22,797 nucleotides of DNA from Bigelowiella natans CCMP2755 (lineage: Eukaryota > Cercozoa > Chlorarachniophyceae). Under the pieces are notes generated by a model. It was given only the letters and a program-made list of their open reading frames with translations. It had not been told where the DNA came from and did no database searches. This document shows, one piece after another, positions 1 through 10,292 of this stretch (the first letter of the stretch is position 1; each line of letters starts with the position of its first letter). The position numbers were made by a program, and so were the translations under genes. Location of the stretch: contig ADNK01002343.1 in NCBI GenBank assembly GCA_000320545.1, positions 1 through 22,797 on the forward strand. The letters run 5' to 3'.

Positions 1-347
1 CATCAGCCTCTTCACCAATACTGCTACCACCAAAAGGAGTATCACTACTGCCGGTTTTGCTGAACATATTATCCCCACCAGCATCATTACTATCTCCAAA
101 TCCACTGCTACTGTCTCCAAATTCACCAGTGGAGGAGCCGAACTCACCAAACTGTCCCCCCCCTTCTGCTGAGTCGCCACCTGAGCCAAGGCCGAAATCA
201 CCGCTGAAATCACCACTGAAATCATTAGTTTCGGCTTTCGCATCAGCCTCTTTACCAATACTGCTACCACCAGAAGGAGTATCACTACTGCCGGTTTTGT
301 TGAACATATTATCCCCACCAGCATCATTACTATCTCCAATTTCTTGG
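1..347 (-). repeat. 240-bp direct repeat in the nucleoporin FG-rich tail
   Basis: Positions 1-107 and 241-347 are near-identical copies with a period of 240 nt, exactly 80 codons, so the frame is kept. Each copy encodes GDSNDAGGDNMF followed by KTGSSDTP, GGSSIG and EADA, with a few substitutions. The segment between the copies encodes FSGDFSGDFGLGS and QFGEFGSSTGEFGDSSSGFG. A further copy may lie beyond the left edge. Confidence 0.85.
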
Positions 348-3300
348 CTCGACTGAAACTGGTTCCAACTTGAGTCTCCATCATCTTTACCTTCGGCATG
401 CTCTTTGACCTTTGATTCCATCTTTAGATTGTCATAATTCTTTTTCTCATCATCCGGTGACCCTCCCCATTTATTTAGGGCCGATTCTATTTTCTCGGCC
501 AAATCCTTCAGATCTTCATTGATTCCGTACATGTCTCCCTTTTTCGAGTCTGGTACGGAATATGTCTTTGCACCATCTAATATAGCTGCAACGATATGCT
601 CAGGAATCCATAGCCCTTTGCTCCTTGCCTCGGAATTTCCAATGTCGTTCAGGTAACGCAACATAATCTCTCCCGCCTCCTCGAACATTTTATGCTTCAA
701 GAATAGTCGAAGAACACTAGTGACGCAGGTCGTCATATCATTCATCGTCTGCTCATTGCTGCCAGTAGGAATGGGATAGATCAACATTCTCATGAGCCAT
801 CCGGGAATCTTCATCATTTCTAGGTTTGTTCCTTGGTCTAAAATAGTTTTTGCAACCTCCAGACGAAAGCGAAAACCGGTTTGGATAGTATCATGTGCCT
901 CCAGTAACTCTTGCAGCAATTTCCAGGCTGCTTTGGCTATTTTTGAATTCTTTGATCTACTATTGTCCTTCCCGGATATGTATGTAATTGAATTAATTTT
1001 GATTGGCACACTCGTGCGTGATCCTGCCACTTGAATGTCTATGCATTTGTTTGTAATTTCTTTGAAGAAATAAGCCAGGTCTAGGTCAAAATGTACCGCA
1101 AGCATCATCCCGCTCTCTACATCTCCGTTTTTTATCAGTTCCAACCCAAGGTCAAGAGGCGATATGTTTTGCAACTTCGACAGTTCCGTAGTAACTGATA
1201 TTAGTGATAGTTTAGCACATACCAACGCGTGGCATCGCTTGATCTTTTTTATGGTAACAGATTCGCGAGAAGGAATGTTTCGCTTGGACTCGGCCGAGCT
1301 ATCCTTTCGCTTTGTTCCTTGAACATGTGTGTAGATAATATAATCGTGTTTGCAGAATGATATTGCTGATGCTGCAGCTGCGTATGCGTTTGCTTGCTCA
1401 GAAAGGATCTTCTTAAAACTGGTCTTGTTGTTGTTGTTTGAAAAATGAACACCTCCTGGTTTAAGAATCTGAGCATATCTGTACATGTACTTAGCTGCAC
1501 CCAGAAAATCGTTACAATGTACGAGGTAAGTGTATGTCATATAATAGGGGTTCCGCGAAGTGTCCACATCGACAATACGTTCAATTGGGAAACGTTCTGC
1601 ATTTTCAGACAAGATCTCTACGACAAGTTTGCGGCATCCAATCCAAGGATAGCGGTAGAAGTCTGCAAAGGTACCCTTGTAAATTAGGAACTTCACAAAA
1701 TTTTTAATATGACCTGGGGACATTGATATACTAGCTGCATAGGCGTCATCCCATTTCTTCAGCATCACTGAGTAATCAAAAACCTGTTTCCAGAGAATGT
1801 TTTTGTGCTCAACCTTTTCAACAGTAGCTACACATGCTCGCGCAAACGAGAGGGCAAGATGCATATCTACGCTTTCAAAAGTCCGAGTGGTCCAGTGAAG
1901 ATACTGTGTTGCTTTCGAAGCATCGTCTAATTTAGCATGAGACTTTTGGTCAACTTTGCATAAATCCATTATAGCTTTAGACGCTTCAGATTCTTCTTGC
2001 GAGACTACTGCTAAGACTTTCCAGAAGCCCTTGCTTGCCATTGATAAATATCTTTTATCCTTGGATGACGTGTAAGCATGAATGTAACATCGCGCCAGAA
2101 GATACTCCCGAAACAGTGTTAACTCTGTCGAGCATCTGCCAGGCTTCCCGAATCTAAGTAAGTCATATAGGTGCCCCCAAAGTTTTTTCTTGACAAGTAT
2201 TTGCTCGAGTCGGAAATGATCCTCTAATTTGATGTCTTTTGAACCATAACCTGGTACTAAAACTTTATCTATCACGATTTTGCTGCTCGATTCGGCTGCA
2301 CGGGTGAGATCTTTTTCGAATGTGTTCACTGCATTATCGAAATATTCTCGTATGATTTCATGCAGAGCTGGCACTGAAGGCTCCAGAACTTCTTCTGTAG
2401 AAATTTCCTCTAAAGAAGAAATTTCCTCTAAAGAAATGTCAAGTTGTTTTTGGGAAGTATAGTTTACTGGTGCATTCCCCGTCAGTAAATCTGACTTCTC
2501 TTCCTCGAGGCGATTCACTTCGTATGATGTAGCAGATTTTAAGGGTTGCTGACACATGTATTGTGCTCGCCTATAAAGCAGCAACAAACTGCTGCAAGTA
2601 GGTGAGATCTCTTGCCGCAAAAAAAACATTAATCTATCATTCCGGGAGAAAATGGGCCTTTTCATCATGAAGACAACGCAGACTAGTAATTGTTTGAGAA
2701 ACGCGAATCGATTTGTGACTTGTTCTGTGCAGCATGCTGCTATAGCTGCTGTTTTCACAACATTGAGCGGGTAGACCCCTTGATGCTTACCTTCTGTGAC
2801 GGAACTCTTCTGTTGGAGCGAGGTGAATAGAGATTCCAAAGGCACTCTTGCACTTTCCTCAGATGCCATCGACGAATTCATGATGCGATCCTCGATAGAT
2901 CGTAAGCGTACCAAAAGACGATCTTTATTTTGCGAGGTTAAAATAATTCGCTTAACGAATGTGTTGATGACTCCTAGCAATGCTTCTTCTGGATTACATT
3001 CTAAATCCCACTTCTGCGGCGTATTGAGAGAACTGACTAAGAGCGCAAGTCCAGTATAATCCTCATCTCCGTATGAAATCTGATCCCCGAAGTCCTTCGT
3101 AAAATTCGACAATACAGAAAAAACATCGGATACTACTTCAACGATTGATATGATATGTTGGTCAGATCCGGATTTTCCAAGTTTTAATTGCTTGGTCATA
3201 GTTGTGCTCTCTTCAAATACTGAGAGTGAGATTTCAAGCGGTTCGAAAAGGGAAGAGATGAGAATCGGACGTTGATCTCCAAAAGCAAATCCGCAAGGCT

Positions 3301-5139
3301 TCTTTAGTGCAAATGAGTTCTTTGTACAATTTCTTAGAAAATTACTCCATTTCTCATTACGATCAAGATGCGAAAGTGCCTTTCTTTCACTGTCTTTTTC
3401 AAAGGAGCTCTCAGACTCAGTTCTTTTGTAATTTAATGCATTGGCGACTCGAACTTGAAGTGCAACCCCTGTCTCATTCCCATTTTGACGATCATATAGT
3501 TCAATTTCGTTTAGTATAGTCGAGGAGAAGAATCTCCCTGGACTAAAAGCTCTATAGAGATAAAAATCATGAAGAGACTTCCCACAATTTACAAAGGATT
3601 CTTCTTCTTCCAAGGATTTTCCCCAAAGTTCTGTTTCTAAAAAGACCTTTTCCCAAGAGTATTGCCTATTGTTTTCATTTCCATTCTTTATTCTACACAC
3701 TTGCACTTCTACAACACCTCGCAGTTCTTCAATGACCCACAATTCATTTCCAATCATCGTCATATCGACGAATTGGCCCCAAGTTTTTTTCTCAATTACA
3801 AAGTTTCTATTAAGCTGCTCTGTCTGGAAGACCGTGAAGTAATGCGTGTTATTTCGCTCGTAGTGAACCAGCAACCTATTGCCACTCTTGTCCCTGTGAA
3901 TTGCCTTATGTCAAACCAAGTATTGTCAGACTATTAATTTTTTTACCTCTTCAGCATTCCCCTTGATAGCATACCAGATTCTCCGTGCTTAACTTCAATG
4001 GGTTTGACTAAGGAAGGAGAATCTTCCATCCCAACCTCCCAGGCTCGTAGTACACAATCAGAACACAAAGCAACAAATTTATTTTCTTCTAAATAAGAGA
4101 CTGCTATGATCCCGTACCTGTAGATACAAATAAGGAATATTAAAGAGAACTTTCTACGGACTTTGCTAGGCATCTACATCCTATTACGTTTGGGTATTTT
4201 GGCCAGGAAGGTAGGAAGTCAAGCTATTGTAGATACGGCTTACTAGAGTGGAACCATTTTGAACAAGGACTTGCTCATGCTGATTGCCACTTCTGAATGT
4301 AGCATGAATATTTTTGTCACTCAGCGCAATTATTTGCAAATCCACAAAAATACAACTTGAAACTTACCTGCACGTTATGCGAAATGCTGTTGAGTTTGAT
4401 AAGGCCACAACAAAGCGCTCAGGAGACAGCACGACAAAATTTTCGATCGAGATTCCTTTCGCAATCTATTAGAGCAAATAAAATTGAAGCAGAAGACTCA
4501 CATCGAAATAAATTTCTTACTTGAACTTTTGCTGCCAACCCTGGAGACTCCCCTTCGTTGCTAGAAACTCGCATTTGGTAAATTCCTTGGTTTTCTCGGG
4601 GGAATATGTCGATTTTGTAGATATGGCCATCTTCCAGTGCAACAAACAGCCAAGTTTTATGTGAAGCCACTCCTTTCCTAGATTTATATATGATTTATGA
4701 TGCATTCAACATGGATAACACTAGAACTACCTATCGTTTTCAGATTTGCGTTTTTCTTCCTTAAATTGAACCCCGACAATAGGACTTTCGAACCTTCTTC
4801 TATACTCATCCTGAGTAATGCAATACATTCATCAACGCTGCACCAATTTTGTGGGCAATTGAAGAACCTTATGATAGCGCTCAGTATTTGCTATTTCGAC
4901 AGCTCGAAGTTCTCTTCCGCATGCAACCCTGTATCAATCAGCACTGGATTACGTTTTCTTATTCAGATTTAACATTTAATTATGTTGTACCAAGCGATGG
5001 AAACACTTTTGCTCTTGCTTAAAAATCCCGAACCAAACGGAGATCTGATAGAATCTTCATTGAACTCGGGGTAGGAGAAGGATTTTTCCTCCCAGGATGT
5101 CAATAGTCGCAACTCACGGGTTACGGCTTTAGTTGCCAT
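1..5139 (-). CDS. Nup160/Nup120-family Y-complex nucleoporin with FG-rich tail (partial, 3' end off the left edge)
   Basis: Likely scaffold subunit of the nuclear pore Y (Nup107-160) complex. Exons on the minus strand: 5139-4991, 4928-4868, 4810-4731, 4677-4521, 4465-4368, 4292-4188, 4117-3947, 3893-<1. All introns are GT-AG and phases agree at every junction; about 1571 codons are visible. The start is ATG at 5139 (MATKAVTREL). The N-terminal exons encode propeller-like strands such as WLFVALEDGHIYKIDIF and FVALCSDCVLRAWEV, the latter typical of the last Nup160 blade. The long exon holds helical repeats resembling the Nup160 C-terminal domain: LGAAKYMYRYAQIL, DVESGMMLAVHFDLDLAYFF and ARSKGLWIPEHIVAAILD. 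From about residue 1453, beyond the usual end of the family (about 1400 aa), the protein becomes a Gly/Ser/Asp-rich tail with several FG dipeptides. The 4928-4868 exon could instead end at 4844 with a 33-nt intron. The family call rests on motif recognition, not a search. Confidence 0.84.
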
Positions 5140-5708
5140 TGTGAGTGTCTCGCCTGTATTAAAATTCTTAGGTAAGAATGCTTTGAAGAATGAATCTCTT
5201 CGTTAGTACCAATCCTCGAATACCTTTGAGACCTCACGGCAAAGCTTGCAAGGTTACCAACGAGTGGCTATGGTTACTCTCCTCTGTCAGGACCCACCGA
5301 CTTTCCACCCTTTAACTATTCAGGCAAGAAGGCGTTGCGAGATGGCCTCGCACTTCAACTTGCACCTCTCGTGCGACATCAAATTGTTCATGCTTCATGA
5401 CAAAACTGAGGACATTTATTGGAATTCAGAGTACTTATCTGTGAAAATTGGCGCCAAACCCGAAAATGATACATTTTTTGGCGATGTCTTCTGGGGATTT
5501 GAATCGCTGGCGGATTGTTGGAAGACTGGAGTGAAGCAGGTATGGTCCGCTGTAAATTTTGCCAGACGAGCAGACAGACGGACTAACGATATTCTTCTCG
5601 GCCAAAAAAGAGTGTGGGTTCCGATGTTACGGAACCCAGGCATTGCCTGATTGCCTTCTTATTTGCACTGCCGTTAGTATTCTGCGTAGTCACGTTTCAA
5701 TTTCCCCC
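5140..5708. promoter_or_regulatory. Divergent intergenic region, presumed bidirectional promoter
   Basis: This 569-bp gap separates the nucleoporin start (minus) from the glycosyltransferase start (plus). It should hold both promoters and 5' UTRs. I see no clear TATA box or other named element. A stop-free stretch at 5246-5650 (plus) begins only with a TTG codon. Its translation matches nothing I recognise, so I do not call it a gene, although a short unrecognised exon cannot be excluded. Confidence 0.45.
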
Positions 5709-6847
5709 ATGCGGGCTCTCGTCCTCCTCCTCGGCGCAGCTACCTTTTCTTATGCCACGCAGTACCGTGTGCACAATCATAAGCCTCATGGTATACCCAA
5801 TCTCTACAAAGTGAACAGACACAGATTCATGGATGCAAAGGCTCGTGGAGTTTCAATGTAATAGTCATATGCTATTTACATCTGCCAAAACTAACATATT
5901 CTATTCATAAGATTGTACGATCGGCACAAGGACTTGGGTGTGTACTTTATCTCACTTTCTGACCGGGAAAAGCATGTCATCCAGTTCGCCGACAACGCGC
6001 TCGGCCTAAAAAATCTCACTGTAATTGGGGAAGGAGTATCCACATCAACGTTGAAGTCCATGGCAGTTCTTCAAAATGATGGAGTGGTAGACAAAAAAAT
6101 TGCCAGAATCCAATAAATTACATCATGCAACTTCTGTCTCATGTAATCGTCACATTTTTCTAGATTCACAAAGATGTAGATCTCAACAATATCACGTCCA
6201 ACGAAGTTGCCGTAAGCATGTCACATACGAGGGCACTGAACTTCTTTGCCAAAAATAGCGAAGTAAGTTACGGAATTGTCTTTGAAGACGACGCTGTATT
6301 GGAAAAAAATCTAGCTCGATCAATGATGAATGGAGGTATCTCACACTTATATTCTCTCATGGTGGGATTATTGTGATTCATGGTCTATGCTATAGAGTTC
6401 AATTCATCAAGTATTCTCGAAGTTCTCCAAAAGTTGGCCCGTACAGCCAAAAATCATAAATGGCATGGCTTGAATCTAGGGCGTTGCTTCGATGATTGTC
6501 CTTCACGTGTCGTGGAAAGCTACGTCAAGGCTGGAATGGACGTTGTGAAAACTTGCAACTCTTTCTGCACACACGCGTACATTATCACCAAACGTGGCGC
6601 AGAGATTCTAAAGCAGTACACCTTACCGATTATGGGTACTGCTGATGGAATCCGATGTGCTCTCTCACAACAAAATCGATTTCAGTACTTCTCGGTCACT
6701 CCACGGCTTTTCAGTCAGGATAGAGAGGGTCAAGTTGGGCTTCATTCCTCGGACGAAATGAGTGAGTGCGTTCGCCATGACGAGGTCCAATGTATGGTAA
6801 GGCAACCCTGGATAAATGATATGATCAAGAAATATCCAAAGCATTAA
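5709..6847 (+). CDS. Secreted glycosyltransferase family 25 protein
   Basis: Exons 5709-5857, 5912-6086, 6164-6335 and 6396-6847 join in frame into 315 codons plus TAA. The GT-AG introns are 54, 77 and 60 nt. The ATG at 5709 begins a clear signal peptide (MRALVLLLGAATFSYA), so the enzyme probably enters the ER/Golgi or is exported. Family marks: a GVYFISLSDREKHV segment near the N-terminus (GT25 members start with a similar sugar-nucleotide-binding strand); EVAVSMSHTRAL with the SH pair at residues 128-129; VFEDDAVLE with the EDDA metal-binding motif at 149-152; LNLGRC near 191-196; CTHAYIITKRGAEIL near 223-237; and an Asp at about 249 in the usual C-terminal position. All key residues are present, so it is probably active. 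Donor sugar and acceptor cannot be told. Family members include collagen galactosyltransferases and bacterial LPS transferases. The frame is also open upstream of 5709, but without a better start. Confidence 0.85.
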
Positions 6848-8620
6848 CATTTGATCCAGAAAATCATATGGAGTCCATCAAACCACAAAGTTTACAAGTT
6901 CATGAATATTCGTTCGGTGTTGTGTCGATGCAGCGAACGAGAACATTGGCACTTGCAGGTTCCAGGTCAGATTTTGGCCTCGAGCAAAGAATTCGTTTTC
7001 GCTGGAGATTTCTATTTCGGCTGATTTTATCTAGAATATGACCAAAGTCTAAGAGTCGAGGCCGACTCTGAAAGCATAATAAAAATGTTTTTGATTTTAT
7101 TTGCTTTTTTAAAAAAACTCTTAATATATAGCTTGAGTACGAATTTAATTATATGTTTTTGTTTGAAATATTAAGTTATCTAGTTGTTGAACACATCATC
7201 GTATCTGCTAGACTTGTACCTGCTAGGCTAGCCGCTGTGCTCTAAATAAATATCATCAGTATGATCTTTATTAAATTTGTTCGAAACTCCACACGGGGAA
7301 GAAAAAAATAAATATTTGCAGCCGTACATATACATGTAGTACGATGTTTTTCCATTTGTGTGATACCCAAGAAAACTGCAGAAGTGGGATAATCAAATTT
7401 CTCTTGCATGTTGTTCTGCATCGTGTGCTATGATATAATGATGCTGATGACACGCACATGGCACCTACTACACATTGCTGATTCATTCAATACACCTCGA
7501 TCGCACACGTGAAAATTGTCTCAACTGATGCGCACACGCACGTACGCACGCAAGACGCACTAGCTTGCGCATGTCGTAGTGCATGCTGGCTGGCATGCGC
7601 ATGAAGTTGTACGTCTAGTTATTCCATGACTCAGAACTAGCTAGCTAGATAAGCTAGATGAGGCTGCTGATGATGGCGTGTATTCGAGTCGATGTCGTTT
7701 CCTAGTGAATTTCGAGATGTGCTACTGTGCTTATTAGATGCACACATAGCTAGATAGCTAGATAGCGCGATGCATACAGTCGTAGATGAAGTGTAACGTG
7801 TAAACGACAAAGACAATTAATCGGATTCTGCATCATGCAGTATGTTGGTTGTAACTCGTAGCAGGTAGATGTGACTGTGCGCATTTATGACATAGACACC
7901 ACGTAATGCCACACATGTACAGCACATCTGACATGTAGGATCGGATGCTACGTACTGTCTAGCTGTGTCCATTATCATGTGCATGCAGGCTAGCAGGTGT
8001 GCGTGTGATGCGTTGTAGCCGCAGCTTTGCAAAGCTACATTAGGATACAAATTGCAAAAAAATGACACATTCATAACATCCGTCTCACCCAGTCATGATG
8101 TGCACAGCAGCGAGGCGCTCTAGCACTCACGCACTCATGCACTTGTGTGCATGTGTTTCATGGCATCTGCTAAGAAAATATCTGATGTGTACAGCCTAAA
8201 ATCGCCATCAAGGGCTGCTGCATTCATAATCGATTTACAATTTATTCAATTTTCATTTTCTCAATGTTATTAACGTAGCCTCAGCCAGCTGTCTCTATGT
8301 CCACCATGTCCAGGTGTACAGAAATCGTATCGACCGCCGGAGCAACTAAACTGACCTAGTGCTCACCGATCTTGCAATACGCACCGTCTCAGTTCCTAGC
8401 GCTTGATCTTTTGTGTCCCTCTATATGGCATGCTACTTACTGATCCATCACCATGTGCATCAATTTCCCAGTCTGGATGTAAATATGAATTTCGATTTAG
8501 CATTAGACTCCAGAATTTGAGTAACAGTATTTTAGAAGGTTGGGATGTACTACACATCTAAGAAAACAAAAATGAAGAATTTCAGCAGCAATAAAGAAAA
8601 ACCTAGAATGTATAAGCTCC
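6848..8620. other. Non-coding stretch: 3' flank of the glycosyltransferase and palindrome-rich intergenic DNA
   Basis: No gene is supported. The first 400 bases are AT-rich, with AATAAA-like signals near 7077 and 7243 that could serve the glycosyltransferase transcript. From about 7500 to 8150 the sequence is crowded with GCATGC, GCTAGC, CTAGCTAG and CACACG words, for example CTAGCTAGCTAG near 7638-7649. Short reading frames here on both strands show no domain or codon pattern. Confidence 0.6.
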
Positions 8621-8779
8621 GTTCCTTAAACGTGTGAAGATGGGAGAATCCACACATTTTACACATAGAAGCTATTCTTTTATGCACACAATTATGTCTA
8701 ATCCCTTCATAAAAGGAAAGGAAAGTGTCTTGGTGTGCGAAAGATTTATATTCCATTCTCTAACTTGCATAAATCGAAT

Positions 8780-9650
8780 TCGCTACTACCTTGGGCAATC
8801 TATCTCAACCCCACAGGTTGGGCGCGGCACGGACCTGTCCACTCAACACACCCAATCCTGTGTTTCCATTTTTGAAACCACGTCGGTTTATGTTGAGTCC
8901 GCCCCTATTTCGCTTGTCTGCTACAAAAACTGTCCTCGAGATTTACAGTAGCTGGCCAATCCCGGATTTCAGAATTTCGCTAAATGTTCGCACAATGCAG
9001 CGCCACTTCTCATAAGGTGATTTTGTTGATACGACAAGGTATCATTGCCGCCACTGGGAGCATCGCTTCCGGTTTGGCATTTTCGTAGTTAGGCATGCCA
9101 CCCTGCGCTGATGCCTTTCTTGAATGACCTGTATTTTGTTTCGAAAATAGCTATCTTCCCCCGTTTTAGATGGAAATTATGCGAATTCCCTTCTGAAGAA
9201 GAGCGAGCCAGACGTAAAGACGATCTGATAAAAGCAAACGACGAGCAGTTCCGGCCCCTCGTAGCCCCATTAATGACGGAAGCGAAGAGGGCGGGAGCAC
9301 AGCGCCGTGAAGAAGCTCAAAATACCTCTCGAAGAACAAGGTCGTAGAATATCCAGGGAAAAATCCGAATGCAACTAATTTTCCCGCAAAAATGAAGCAA
9401 CCCTTCCTGAAGTTACCCCTTCACCCAAGCTGATCAGACAATTCGAAAATGACGCATAACGGTAGCGACTACAGTCCCTTCGTGGATGAATTCTATTCCT
9501 CTCAAAATTCACCCCGCATGTTGGGGACAGGTATGAAGCTATCATTGCTTTGTTCATTAAGAGAGACCTGTAGCGACAGTCATACTATTTCGGTCTCAAA
9601 GCGGAAGCGAGCATACGGATCATCCAGCTGTCAATATAGAAATATTTAGT
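8780..9650 (+). pseudogene. Possible decayed coding sequence, unrecognised
   Basis: Several plus-strand stop-free stretches (8791-9015, 9111-9347, 9449-9649) follow one another in changing frames. The second reads like real protein: after a possible acceptor at about 9169 it gives FPSEEERARRKDDLIKANDE and then a basic stretch ending at a TAG. I recognise no family. Sequence after the stop can be read in other frames with similar charged composition, which suggests frameshifted remnants. It could equally be chance, or terminal exons of an undetected gene. No terminal repeats or target duplications were seen. Confidence 0.2.
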
Positions 9651-10004
9651 ATGATTTGGCGAGATAAGTAATGTAATTGTATGCAGTGACTCATTCTTGT
9701 TTCTGGTCGAACGTTTTCGATAGCTGGTCGATCTTTGCGACGGCTACTGATTTCCTCTTCTCTCTTAGAATCTTCCTCTTCAGCGCTGGTTCCATTGGTT
9801 CGGAAGCGAAAGACGAAGTAACTTATAATGATCTAGCTGTACATGATGAACTATGAGAAGGCCAGAATAGTTAAATTTGAAATCTTCCATGGTGGAGAGG
9901 GGTTCTTATACTCATATACAAAGGATTTGCAGAGACGCCATAATTGCAATCCGAACAGCAATAACATCTTAATCATACAGAGAGTTTCTCCTCTCCGGTG
10001 AGAG
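9651..10004. other. Intergenic region upstream of the transporter gene
   Basis: Nothing codes here with confidence. A pyrimidine tract ending in CTTAG near 9760-9770 looks like an acceptor, but the sequence behind it (IFLFSAGSIGSEAKDEV) closes soon and does not connect in phase to the transporter exons. The transporter promoter is expected in this interval; no core element is obvious. Confidence 0.4.
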
Positions 10005-10249
10005 ATGGACGGGAGGTGGATGGCGGACGGTATAAGACGATATTAGTGTTGTACACGTTGTTGCAGTAATAAAACAAAGAACATACACACAGGCCGCCTC
10101 GCTCCTGTATTGCTTGACTCAATTTCTGGTTGCCGTCCCAGACGCCGTCCTCGGGCCTACACTCACAGTAACTTAAATTGTCGCACACAAACACACATAC
10201 GTACATATCTCATGGGAAACGGAAAAGAATTCACATGTGGTTCCTTTTT

Positions 10250-10292
<43 letters not shown>

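Noticed and set aside
3931-3946. A 16-nt GT-AG intron in the nucleoporin gene
   Set aside because: Splicing there leads straight to an in-frame stop. The 53-nt intron 3894-3946 restores the long frame.
5246-5650. 134-codon plus-strand frame before the glycosyltransferase
   Set aside because: It starts only with TTG, overlaps another open frame on the minus strand and resembles no family I know.
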